A program made the position numbers and the translations under genes. Below the pieces are notes generated by a model. That model worked only from the letters and a program-made list of their open reading frames with translations, was not told the DNA's origin and searched no databases. Shown one piece after another: positions 53,690 to 61,780 of a DNA stretch of 64,000 nt. Each line of letters begins with the position of its first letter. The first letter of the stretch is position 1. The stretch spans positions 62,001 through 126,000 of the forward strand of contig JAJFUF010000045.1 in the NCBI GenBank assembly GCA_021372495.1, given 5' to 3'. This DNA comes from Lysobacteraceae bacterium. Lineage in GTDB: Bacteria > Pseudomonadota > Gammaproteobacteria > Xanthomonadales > Rhodanobacteraceae.

Positions 53690-53900
53690 GGGCGGTGCTC
53701 CTTTCGGTTGCGCCCACGCTAGCAGCATCGGTGTGCCGGCGGCAGCGGCGCGGACGCGCGCGACCGCAACGACGCTCCCTGCAGGGCGGCCGTGGCCGCG
53801 ACCGGGCGGCCGGAATTGCGGCAAGCGCTTTGAAGTCGCAACTTGCGTTCGGATCGCGACCGAGGTCGCCCCTGCGCGAAAGCGCGGCGATGTCGTCCGC

Positions 53901-56381
53901 CTACCCGCGGCGCAGCACCGCCAGCGGCGGCGTGCGCAGCACGCGCCGCGTGCCGGCGAGGCCGAGCAGCGTGACCGCGACGGCGGCGGCCAGCGCGGCG
54001 CCGATCAGCGGCGCGAGCGGCGGCACGAAGCCGTCCAGCTTCAGCACGCGCGCGGCGAACCACAGGCCCGCGCCGGCCGCGCCGCCCGCGGCGGTCAGCC
54101 CGGCGATCAGGCCGAGTGCGGCGAATTCCGCGGCGACCGCCGCGGTGAGCTGGCGGCCGCGCGCGCCCAGCGTGCGCAGCAGCGCGGCCTCGTGCCGGCG
54201 TTCGCGCGCGCTGGCCGACAGCGCGGCGGCCAGCACCAGCGCGCCGGCCAGCAGGCTGAAGCCGAGCACCCAGCGCACCGCGCCGGTGACGCGGCCGATG
54301 ATGTCGCGGATGCGGTCGAGCAGCGCGTTGACGTCGATCAGGGTGAGGTTGGGATGCGCGCGCGCGACCGCGGCCAGCGCATCGCCGCGGCCCTTGTCCA
54401 GGTGGAAGCTGGCGATCCAGGTGTGCGGCAGCTCGGCGGCGTGCGCGGGATCGAGCAGCAGGAAGAAGTTGACGCGGAACGAGCTCCAGTCGACGCCGCG
54501 CAGGCTGGTGATGCGCGCGGTCAGCGCGCGATCGCCGACCGCGAAGGTCAGCGTGTCGCCGAGCTTCAAACCGAAGGTCTGCGCCCAACCGCGGTCCACC
54601 GACACCTCGGCTTCGGTCGGCTGCGGCGCGAACCAGCGGCCGGCGGCCACGTGGTTCGCCTGCGGCAGCGCCGCGCTCCACGACAGCCTGAGCTGGTTGT
54701 CCAGCCACTCCTTCGCGCGTGGATCGGCGAAATCCTCGGCGCGCGGCGCGCGACCGTTGATCGCCGCGAGCTTGCCGACGGCCAGCGGCAGCATGTTGAG
54801 CTGATCGGCGCCGACGTGCGCAAGCTCCGCGCCGAGCGCCTCGCGCTGGTCGTCCTGCAGGTTCAGCACGAACCAGTTGGGCGTGTCGGCCGGCAGTTCG
54901 CGGCGCCAGCCATCCAGCAGCGCCGGCGCGACCACGGCGAGCAGCAGCAGCGCGGTGAGGCCGAGCGCGATCGCGGTGGCCTGCACCAGGGTCAGGCCGC
55001 GCCGCCGCGCCAGCGACGACAGCCCCAGCCGCAGCGCCGGATGCGCGCCGGGCGCCAGGCGCCGCGCCAGCGCCAGCAGCAGCGCCGCCAGCGTGCCCGC
55101 GGCCAGCGCCACGCCGCCGAGGCTGCCGGCAAGGATGCCGGCCACGCGCAGCGAGCCGCTCTCGGCGGCGATCAGCAGCACGGCGACCAGCAGCGGCACC
55201 AGGTACAGCACGTCGAAGCGGCGCACGCGCCGGTCCTGCGTGCGCCGAAATACCGCCACCGGTGGTACCTCGGCGAGGCGCGCCAGCGGCGGGAAGGCGA
55301 AGCCGGCCAGCACGGCGAGGCCGGCGCCGGCGGCGGCCAGCACCGGCGCCAGCGGCAGTGCGGCCTGCGTCTGCGGGAACAGGCCGTGCGCCAGCGCGAA
55401 CACGCCCTCGGCCAGGCCCAGCGCCAGCGCGCCGCCGAGCGCGGCGGCGGGCAGCGCGATCAGCGTGAGGATCAGCGCCAGCGTCGCCAGCACCTGCCGG
55501 CGCGGCGCGCCCAGCGCGCGCAGCAGCGCCACCTCGTCGGTCTTGCGCCGCGCATAGCGCTGCGCGGCCAGCGCGATCGCCACGCCGGCCAGCAGCGCGG
55601 CGAGCAGCGCCGCCAGGCGCAGGAACGCCTCGCCGCGATCGAAGGCCGCGCTCAGGCGCTCCTGCGTCTTCGCCGGCGTGAGGATCTCGCCGCCGGCCGG
55701 CAGGCGCGGCTCCGCGTAGCGCTGGAACGCCGCCAGCGCGGCCGGCGCGCCGGCCAGCATCAGGCGATGGCGCGCGCGGCTGCCGACGCCGAGCAGGCCG
55801 GCGGCTTCGGCGTCGCCGAGGTTCATCAGCACGCGCGGCGCCAGCGCGAACAGCTCGCCGCCGTCCGGTTGGCGCACCAGCTCGGCCGCGATCGCGAGAT
55901 CGCGGCCGCCGAGCTGCACGCGCTCGCCGACGCGCAGGCCGAGCGCGACCAGCGCGCGGTGATCGAGCGCCACGCTGCCCGCGGCGATGCCGTGGCCGGC
56001 ATAGCCGCGGCCGTCCGCGCCGCCGAGCTGCAGCGTGCCGCGCAGCGGATAGGCATCGTCGACCGCCTGCACGTCCAGCAGCTGGCTGCGATCGCCGGCG
56101 AAGGCGACGCTGGGAAAGCTCGCCGCGGCGCCGACTTCGAGGCCGAGCGTGCGCGCCTGTGCCGCCAGTTCGGCCGGCAGCGGCGCGCGTGCGCTGACGC
56201 CGAGGTCGCCGCCGATCAGTTCCGCCGCGCTGTCCAGCAGCGCGCGTTCGACCCTTGCCGCCAGCGTCGCCACCGCGCCCAACGCGGCCACCGCCAGCAC
56301 CAGCGCCAGCGCCAGCGTGCGCAATTCGGGCAGGCGCCATTCGCGGCGCAGGGTGCGCAGGGCCAGCCGCAGCGTGTTCAT
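53901..56381 (-). CDS. ABC transporter permease of the FtsX/YbbP type
   Basis: An 826-residue permease with a first membrane segment near the N-terminus (LRTLALALVLAVAALGAVATL), a large periplasmic domain, and two sets of FtsX-type membrane blocks (around 250-470 and 700-826), each with the pattern RKTDEVALLRALGAPRRQV or RRHEAALLRTLGARGRQL. It matches E. coli YbbP in layout and length. The ATG at 56381 overlaps the stop of the ATPase gene by four bases. The pair probably moves lipids or lipoproteins rather than imports nutrients; the substrate is not established. Confidence 0.9.
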   Translation of the reverse strand: MNTLRLALRTLRREWRLPELRTLALALVLAVAALGAVATLAARVERALLDSAAELIGGDLGVSARAPLPAELAAQARTLGLEVGAAASFPSVAFAGDRSQLLDVQAVDDAYPLRGTLQLGGADGRGYAGHGIAAGSVALDHRALVALGLRVGERVQLGGRDLAIAAELVRQPDGGELFALAPRVLMNLGDAEAAGLLGVGSRARHRLMLAGAPAALAAFQRYAEPRLPAGGEILTPAKTQERLSAAFDRGEAFLRLAALLAALLAGVAIALAAQRYARRKTDEVALLRALGAPRRQVLATLALILTLIALPAAALGGALALGLAEGVFALAHGLFPQTQAALPLAPVLAAAGAGLAVLAGFAFPPLARLAEVPPVAVFRRTQDRRVRRFDVLYLVPLLVAVLLIAAESGSLRVAGILAGSLGGVALAAGTLAALLLALARRLAPGAHPALRLGLSSLARRRGLTLVQATAIALGLTALLLLAVVAPALLDGWRRELPADTPNWFVLNLQDDQREALGAELAHVGADQLNMLPLAVGKLAAINGRAPRAEDFADPRAKEWLDNQLRLSWSAALPQANHVAAGRWFAPQPTEAEVSVDRGWAQTFGLKLGDTLTFAVGDRALTARITSLRGVDWSSFRVNFFLLLDPAHAAELPHTWIASFHLDKGRGDALAAVARAHPNLTLIDVNALLDRIRDIIGRVTGAVRWVLGFSLLAGALVLAAALSASARERRHEAALLRTLGARGRQLTAAVAAEFAALGLIAGLTAAGGAAGAGLWFAARVLKLDGFVPPLAPLIGAALAAAVAVTLLGLAGTRRVLRTPPLAVLRRG

Positions 56382-57055
56382 GCCGCCGCCTTCAGGCGGC
56401 CGCCTTCCAGTTCGATCACGCGGCCGCAGCGCTCGGCCAGCTTGAGGTCGTGGGTGACCAGCACCAGGGTGGTGCCGTGCGCATGGTTCAGCTCGAACAG
56501 CAGGTCGCCGACCGCGCGGCCGGTACGCTGGTCGAGGTTGCCGGTGGGCTCGTCGGCGAACAGCACGCGCGGCCGGTGCACGAACGCGCGCGCCAGCGCG
56601 ACGCGCTGCTGCTCGCCGCCGGAGAGCTGGTAGGGATAGTGGCCGCGGCGCGCGTCCAGCCCGACGGAGGCCAGCGCGGCGCGGGCGCGCTCGCGCGCGT
56701 CGTCGGCGCCGTCCAGCTCCAGCGGCAGCATCACATTCTCCTCCGCGGTCAGCGCCGGCAGCAGGTGGAACGACTGGAACACGAAACCGACCAGGCGCCG
56801 GCGCAAATCCGCGCGGCCTTCCTCGTCCAGCGCCTCCAGCGCGTGGCCGTCCAGCTCGACGCTGCCGGCGCTGGGCACGTCGAGGCCGGCGAGCAGGCCG
56901 AGCAGGGTGGTCTTGCCGGAACCGGAGGCGCCGACGATGGCGATGCTCTCGCCGTCGCCGACATCGAGGTCGACGCCTTCGAGGATGTCCAGCCGCCCTC
57001 CGGGGCCGATCACCGACTTGCCAAGACCGCGCGCGCTCAGTAAAGGTGGGCTCAT
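56378..57055 (-). CDS. ABC transporter ATP-binding protein (YbbA/LolD type)
   Basis: This 225-residue ATPase has Walker A GASGSGKTT, Q-loop VFQSFHLLPALTAEENV, signature LSGGEQQRVALARA, Walker B VLFADEPTGNLD and H-loop LVTHDLKLAERC, as in the LolD/MacB/YbbA group. Its ATG (57055-57053) shares the CATG tetranucleotide with the ATG of tesA on the other strand, so the coding regions overlap by two bases. A GAGG ribosome site lies inside tesA. The ybbA-tesA divergent pair is conserved with E. coli. Confidence 0.93.
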   Translation of the reverse strand: MSPPLLSARGLGKSVIGPGGRLDILEGVDLDVGDGESIAIVGASGSGKTTLLGLLAGLDVPSAGSVELDGHALEALDEEGRADLRRRLVGFVFQSFHLLPALTAEENVMLPLELDGADDARERARAALASVGLDARRGHYPYQLSGGEQQRVALARAFVHRPRVLFADEPTGNLDQRTGRAVGDLLFELNHAHGTTLVLVTHDLKLAERCGRVIELEGGRLKAAA

Positions 57056-57671
57056 GCGTCGAATCCTCGTGGTCCTGCTGTTGGTGGTCGCCTCCGCCGC
57101 GGCGCTCGCCGCGCCGCGGCCGGTGCTGGTGCTGGGCGACTCGCTTTCGGCCGCGCACAACATTCCGGTCGAAGCCGGCTGGGTGCATCTGCTGGAAGTC
57201 CGCCTGCGGGAGATGAAGGCGCCGAGGCCGGTGATCAATGCCAGCGTCAGCGGCGCGACCACCGCGGACGGCATGAGCCGCCTGCCGACGCTGCTGAAGG
57301 AGCACCGGCCGGCGCTGGTGATCCTGGAGCTCGGCGCCAACGACGGCCTGCGCGGCCTGTCGCTGGCGGAGATCCGCGCCAACCTCGAGGCGATGATCCG
57401 CGCCTGTCGCGCCGCCCGCGTCGAGGTGCTGCTGGTCGGCATCGAGCTGCCGGTCAACTACGGGCCGCAGTACCGCGACGGCCTGCGCGCGCTCTACCGC
57501 GACCTCGCCGCGCAGCACCGCCTGCCGCTGGTGCCGTTCCTGCTGGACGGCGTGGCGCTGAAGCCGGAGCTGATGCAGGACGACGGCCTGCACCCGACGG
57601 CCGCCGGCGAGCCCGCGGTGCTGGACAACGTCTGGCAGGCGCTGGCGCCGCGGATGGCGCGGCTGCGCTGA
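57054..57671 (+). CDS. tesA: Periplasmic acyl-CoA thioesterase/lysophospholipase TesA (SGNH hydrolase)
   Basis: This 205-residue protein has a signal peptide (MRRILVVLLLVVASAAALAA) and all four SGNH blocks: S30 in VLGDSLS, G66 in SVSGATTADG, N95 in LGANDGLRG, and D176/H179 in DDGLHPTAAG (precursor numbering). It hydrolyses thioesters and lysophospholipids. The start ATG (57054-57056) overlaps that of the divergent ABC ATPase by two bases. The AGGTGG ribosome site lies inside the ATPase coding sequence. Confidence 0.95.
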   Translation: MRRILVVLLLVVASAAALAAPRPVLVLGDSLSAAHNIPVEAGWVHLLEVRLREMKAPRPVINASVSGATTADGMSRLPTLLKEHRPALVILELGANDGLRGLSLAEIRANLEAMIRACRAARVEVLLVGIELPVNYGPQYRDGLRALYRDLAAQHRLPLVPFLLDGVALKPELMQDDGLHPTAAGEPAVLDNVWQALAPRMARLR

Positions 57672-57720
57672 GCGCGCCGCGGTCGTGACCATGCGCCCAT
57701 GCCGGCGCCGCGCGCGTGGC

Positions 57721-57726
57721 TATACT
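57721..57726 (+). promoter_or_regulatory. Candidate -10 box of the isoaspartyl peptidase gene
   Basis: TATACT, 26 bases before the ATG at 57753, in a GC-rich context; no clear -35. Confidence 0.45.
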
Positions 57727-57752
57727 CCCGGCTTACCCTGGGGAGTCGCGCC

Positions 57753-58766
57753 ATGAAGCTGCATCATCGTCTGCTTGCCGCCACGCTCGTCTTTTTCGGA
57801 GCCGCCGCCATGAGCCACGCCGCCACGCCCGTCCTGGTCATCCACGGCGGCGCGGGCGTTATCAAGAAGGACATGAATCCGGCCAAGGAGAAGGCGATTC
57901 GCGCAGTCCTGAGCGAAGCGCTGCGCCACGGCTACGCCCAATTGAAGGCCGGCAAGCCGGCGCTGGATGCCGTCACCGCGGCGATCACCGTGCTCGAGGA
58001 CGACCCCAACTTCAACGCCGGCAAGGGCGCGGTGTTCACCCACGACGGCAAGAACGAGATGGACAGCGCGATCATGGACGGCGCCACCCTGCGCGCCGGC
58101 GCGGTCGCCAACGTGCACCACGTGAAGAATCCGATCCTGCTGGCGCGCGCGGTGATGGAGCACTCCCCGCACGTGATGCTGGTCGGCGACGGCGCCGAGG
58201 CGTTCGCCAGGCAGCAGGGCATCGCGCTGGTCGACGCGTCGTACTTCCGCACCGAGGAGCGCTGGCAGCAGTTGCAGAAGGCGCTGAAGGAGGACGCGGC
58301 GAAGCAGCCGCACGCCGACGTCGAGACCGCCAAGCACTTCGGCACGGTCGGCGCGGTGGCGCTGGACGCCCAGGGCCATCTCGCCGCCGGCACCTCCACC
58401 GGCGGCATGACCGACAAGCGCTGGGGCCGCGTCGGCGATTCGCCGATCATCGGCGCCGGCACCTACGCCAACGCCAAGTGCGCGGTGTCCGGCACCGGCT
58501 GGGGCGAGTTCTACATGCGCACCGTGGCCGCGCACACCATCTGCATGCGCGTGGCCGAGATGGGCCAGCCGGTGAAGCAGGCGGCCGAGGACGTGATCAA
58601 CCGCGAGATCCCCGCGCTCGGCGGCGATGGTGGCGCGATCGTGCTCGGCGCCGACGGCAGCTTCGCCACGCCGTTCAACACCGACGGCATGTTCCGCGGC
58701 TGGATCGGCGCCGACGGCGTGCCGCACGTGGCGATCTACAGCGACGAGACCGGCGGCCGCCCGTAG
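57753..58766 (+). CDS. Exported isoaspartyl peptidase/L-asparaginase (Ntn hydrolase)
   Basis: This 337-residue precursor has a signal peptide (MKLHHRLLAATLVFFGAAAMSHA), then VLVIHGGAGVIKKD, the family start. It self-cleaves before the nucleophile T198 in KHFGTVGAVALD into alpha and beta chains; AGTSTGGM and GTGWGEFYMR are substrate-binding marks of plant-type asparaginases. It removes N-terminal isoaspartate from damaged peptides. Most bacterial members are cytoplasmic, so export is notable, though common in this order. The ATG at 57753 is chosen because it gives the signal peptide. Confidence 0.93.
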   Translation: MKLHHRLLAATLVFFGAAAMSHAATPVLVIHGGAGVIKKDMNPAKEKAIRAVLSEALRHGYAQLKAGKPALDAVTAAITVLEDDPNFNAGKGAVFTHDGKNEMDSAIMDGATLRAGAVANVHHVKNPILLARAVMEHSPHVMLVGDGAEAFARQQGIALVDASYFRTEERWQQLQKALKEDAAKQPHADVETAKHFGTVGAVALDAQGHLAAGTSTGGMTDKRWGRVGDSPIIGAGTYANAKCAVSGTGWGEFYMRTVAAHTICMRVAEMGQPVKQAAEDVINREIPALGGDGGAIVLGADGSFATPFNTDGMFRGWIGADGVPHVAIYSDETGGRP

Positions 58767-58775
58767 GCGCCTGCC

Positions 58776-58797
58776 GTAGGAGCCTGCGTGCAGGCGA
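58776..58797 (+). repeat. Solo GTAG REP after the isoaspartyl peptidase gene
   Basis: GTAGGAGCCTGCGTGCAGGC has the GTAG head and a hairpin GCCTGC-GT-GCAGGC, in the short gap before the DapB-like gene. The GTAGGAGC form is a frequent REP head in pseudomonads and Xanthomonads. Confidence 0.65.
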
Positions 58798-58836
58798 TCT
58801 CGACCACCTGAGCCGATGCCGGGAGTCCGCGCGTCC

Positions 58837-59640
58837 ATGACCATCGACGTCTGCCTCGCCGGCGCCACCGGCTGGGCCGGTTCCGAGCTGGCGCGCGGCA
58901 TCGCCGCCTGCGCGGATCTGCGCCTGGTCGGTGCGGTCGCGCGCACGCAGGCAGGGCGCGTGCTCGGCGACGCGATTGGCGATGCGCGGCTGGCCTGCCG
59001 CGTGTCGGCGAGCGCAGAGGAAGCGCTCGCCGAACCTTGCGACGTGTTCGTCGAGTACACGCAGCCGGACAGCGCGAAGGGCAACGTCCTCGCCGCGCTG
59101 GCGCACGGCGCGCATGTCGTCGTCGGCACCTCCGGCCTGGGCGCCGCCGACTACGCCGAGATCGACGTCGCCGCGCGCACGCACGGCCGCGCCGTGCTGG
59201 CCTGCGGCAACTTCGCGCTGACCGTGGTGCTGCTGCAGCGCTTCGCCGAGATCGCGGCGAAGCACGTGGCGCAGTGGGAGATCGTCGACTACGCCAGCGA
59301 CGCCAAGCCGGACGCGCCCAGCGGCACCGCGCGCGAACTGGCGGATCGCCTGGCGAAGGTGCGCGCGCCCGCGCCGACGGTTCCGGTCGCACAGACGCAG
59401 GGCGTGAAGGCAACCCGCGGCGCCACGCTCGCCGGCACGCAGGTGCATTCGATTCGCCTGCCCGGCTTCGTGATCGGCGCCGAGATCATCTTCGGCATGC
59501 CCGACCAGAAGCTGACGATCCGCCACGAGGCCGGCAACAGCGCGCGCCCGTACGTGGACGGCGCGCTGCTGGCGATCCGCCGCGTGCACACGCTGGCGGC
59601 CGGCCTGCACCGCGGCCTGGACGCGGTGCTCGAGCTGTAA
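58837..59640 (+). CDS. DapB-like dinucleotide-binding reductase, atypical
   Basis: This 267-residue protein has the fold pattern of 4-hydroxy-tetrahydrodipicolinate reductase: N-terminal IDVCLAGATGWAGSELARGI, VVVGTSGLG, NFALTVVLLQRF, KPDAPSGTARELADRL and VHSIRLPGFVIGAEIIFG. But the catalytic EAHHRxK of DapB is replaced by VDYASDAK: both histidines are missing while the lysine and DAPSGTA remain. It may be a paralogue with another imine substrate. The ATG at 58837 is preferred (GGGAG upstream); 58816 is an alternative. No other lysine-pathway gene is adjacent. Confidence 0.75.
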   Translation: MTIDVCLAGATGWAGSELARGIAACADLRLVGAVARTQAGRVLGDAIGDARLACRVSASAEEALAEPCDVFVEYTQPDSAKGNVLAALAHGAHVVVGTSGLGAADYAEIDVAARTHGRAVLACGNFALTVVLLQRFAEIAAKHVAQWEIVDYASDAKPDAPSGTARELADRLAKVRAPAPTVPVAQTQGVKATRGATLAGTQVHSIRLPGFVIGAEIIFGMPDQKLTIRHEAGNSARPYVDGALLAIRRVHTLAAGLHRGLDAVLEL

Positions 59641-59681
59641 GCGGGCGGGTTCCCGCGCCGCGGATGGCCGCGGCGAAAGCC

Positions 59682-59737
59682 AGCGTGCGCTTTGCGCACC
59701 AGCGATGCGCCCTGTCCGTGCGCGAAGCGCACGCTAC
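59682..59737. repeat. Inverted repeat of AGCGTGCGCTTyGCGCAC units
   Basis: Two 18-base palindromic units (59682-59699 and 59718-59735) are inverted with one mismatch; the right-hand one has a GTAG head on the minus strand. A single copy of the unit is at 53251-53268. It lies between convergent dapB-like and regA genes. Confidence 0.65.
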
Positions 59738-59756
59738 GGCTTGCGTTGCGGCGGCT

Positions 59757-60329
59757 TCAGTCGTCGCCGAGCGGACGCTCGCGCACCGGCCGCTTGGCCA
59801 GCTTGCGCTGCAGGGTGCGGCGGTGCAGGCCGAGCCGGCGCGCGGCCTCGGAGATGTTGCCGTCGCATTCGGCCAGCACGCGCTGGATGTGCTCCCACTC
59901 CAGCCGCCGCAGCGGCGGCGGCGCGTCGGGCAGGGCGGGCTCGGCCTCGATGAGCGGGTCGCGCGCGTCGCCCTCGGCGAGCGCGCGCACCACCGCGTCG
60001 GCGTCGACCGGCTTGGCCAGGTAGTCGTGCGCGCCGCGCTTGATCGCCTCCACCGCGGTGGCGATCGAGGCGTAGCCGGTCAGCAGCAGGATGCGCGCGC
60101 GCGGCGCCAGCGTGCGCAGCTCGGGGATCAGGGCGAGGCCGTTCTCCTCGCCGAGCTTGAGGTCGAGCACGATCGCGTCGGGGCGTTCCGCGCGCGCGGC
60201 GTCGCGCGCCGCCGCGGCGTTCTGCGCGACGCTGACCGTATAGCCGCGGGCACCGAGCGCGCGCGCCAGCACGCGCACGAACACGGCATCGTCGTCGACG
60301 ATCAGCAGGCGTTCTTTGCTCTCGTTCAA
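59757..60329 (-). CDS. regA: Response regulator of the RegA/PrrA/ActR type
   Basis: This 190-residue regulator has a receiver domain (D12-D14, phospho-acceptor D56 in AIVLDLKLGEENGL, K106 in DYLAKPVDAD) and a C-terminal Fis-type helix-turn-helix (CDGNISEAARRLGLHRRTLQRKLAKRP), the layout of RegA proteins that control redox-dependent genes. The start is a TTG whose last bases form the TGA of the sensor gene (TTGA overlap), preceded by GGGAG. It lies directly downstream of its cognate sensor. Confidence 0.9.
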   Translation of the reverse strand: MNESKERLLIVDDDAVFVRVLARALGARGYTVSVAQNAAAARDAARAERPDAIVLDLKLGEENGLALIPELRTLAPRARILLLTGYASIATAVEAIKRGAHDYLAKPVDADAVVRALAEGDARDPLIEAEPALPDAPPPLRRLEWEHIQRVLAECDGNISEAARRLGLHRRTLQRKLAKRPVRERPLGDD

Positions 60330-61609
60330 GATCGATCTCCCACCGCGCTCAGCGGTAAACGCAGACACATTTCGGCACCGCCGTCGGGGGCGCGGCCCAG
60401 CGCAAGCTCGCCGTCCAGGCGCTCGGCGGTGGCTTCGGCCAGCGCCAGGCCGAGGCCGAGGCCGTCGTGCTTGCGCGAATAGCCGAGCATGGTCGCACTG
60501 CGCGAGTCCTCGGTGAAGCCCGGACCGTAGTCGCGCACGCGCAGCTCGATCCAGCCGCGCTCGCGGCGCGCGGCCAGGCCGACGCGGTCGGAATCGTTCA
60601 GCGCGGAGGCATCGGCGGCGTTGTTGAGCAGGTTGATCAGGGCGTGGCGCAGCCCGGGCTGCACGCGCAGCGGCAGCGTGGCGTCGGCCTCGCCGATCTC
60701 GACGCTGGCCTCGGCCTCCGGGCGCAGCAGGCGGAAGCGTTCCATGCAGTCGTGCAGGAATGTGCCCAGCGTGGTGCGCTCCGGCGTCTGCGTCAGCTGC
60801 ATGTTGCCGAAGCTGGCCATCTCGCGAAGGATGCCGCGGCAGCGCTCGACCTGGCCGGCCAGCAGGTCGAGGTCGTCGGCCAGCGCGGCGTCGCCGCCAC
60901 GCTCGCGCTTCAGCTCGGTGAGCAGGGTGCGCATGGTCGACAGCGGCGTGTTCAGCTCGTGCGCCGCGCCGGCCGCCTGGGTGGCGATGGCGAGGATGCC
61001 CTCGTCGCGCAGCGCACGCTCGCGCACGCGCTGCACCTCGTCCTGCTGCGCGCGCAGCGCGGTGGCGAGGCGGGCGGTGAACACGCCGAGCAGCAGCGCG
61101 GCGATCGCGAAGTTGACCGCCATGCCGGTGACGATCAGGTGGAAGTCGCCGTAGCCGGCCGTCTGCAGGTGCGGCAGCGGCAGGTACCAGCGCATCAGCA
61201 GCAGGTAGGCGAGGCCCGCCAGCGTGGCGACCGCGGCCACGCCGCGCGTGGACAGCGCCGCGGCGGCCAGCGCGATCGGCACCAGCAGCAGGGTCACGAA
61301 CGGGTTGCTGGCGCCGCCCGTGTGGTAGAGCAGGTAGCCCAGCACCAGCGTGTCGACCGCGATGTGCGCGACCGCCTCGATCTCGCTGACGTGCCACGGG
61401 CGGCCGAGCCGCCAGGCCGCCAGCGCGGCGAACGCCGAGAGCACGCCGATGCCGGCGAACAGTTGCGGCTGCGGGATGTCGAGGCCGAGGCCGTAGGCGA
61501 CCACCAGCACCGCGGCGCTCTGGCCGGCGATCGCGGTCAGGCGCAGCCAGGCCAGCGTGCGTACCAGCGCGCGCGGGCCGAGGCGTGGATGCGAGCGAGG
61601 AGGATTCAT
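60326..61609 (-). CDS. regB: Redox-sensing histidine kinase of the RegB/PrrB/ActS type
   Basis: This 427-residue kinase has about six membrane segments in residues 20-180, including the quinone-site motif GGASNPF at 98-104. The H box is AAHELNTPLST with H217; the conserved redox-active cysteine follows at C257 in QVERCRGIL. The ATPase domain shows LINLLNNAADAS, RDYGPGFTE and GLGLGLALAEA. In Rhodobacter both quinone binding and this Cys switch off the kinase under oxidising conditions, so the same sensing is likely. It overlaps regA by four bases. Confidence 0.93.
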   Translation of the reverse strand: MNPPRSHPRLGPRALVRTLAWLRLTAIAGQSAAVLVVAYGLGLDIPQPQLFAGIGVLSAFAALAAWRLGRPWHVSEIEAVAHIAVDTLVLGYLLYHTGGASNPFVTLLLVPIALAAAALSTRGVAAVATLAGLAYLLLMRWYLPLPHLQTAGYGDFHLIVTGMAVNFAIAALLLGVFTARLATALRAQQDEVQRVRERALRDEGILAIATQAAGAAHELNTPLSTMRTLLTELKRERGGDAALADDLDLLAGQVERCRGILREMASFGNMQLTQTPERTTLGTFLHDCMERFRLLRPEAEASVEIGEADATLPLRVQPGLRHALINLLNNAADASALNDSDRVGLAARRERGWIELRVRDYGPGFTEDSRSATMLGYSRKHDGLGLGLALAEATAERLDGELALGRAPDGGAEMCLRLPLSAVGDRS

Positions 61610-61780
61610 TCGGGGACGGCTCCGGGCAAGCGCATAGCTTACCGTCTCGAGCGCCGGAAACGATCCGAAGCGCGGCCTGCGGGAGCGGCTTCGGCCGCGG
61701 CCGCGCCCGGATCGGGGCCGGAACCCCCTCCGGAGGGAAACGGATCCGCCGGCGCCGCGCGACGCCGACGGTGCCCGTGC

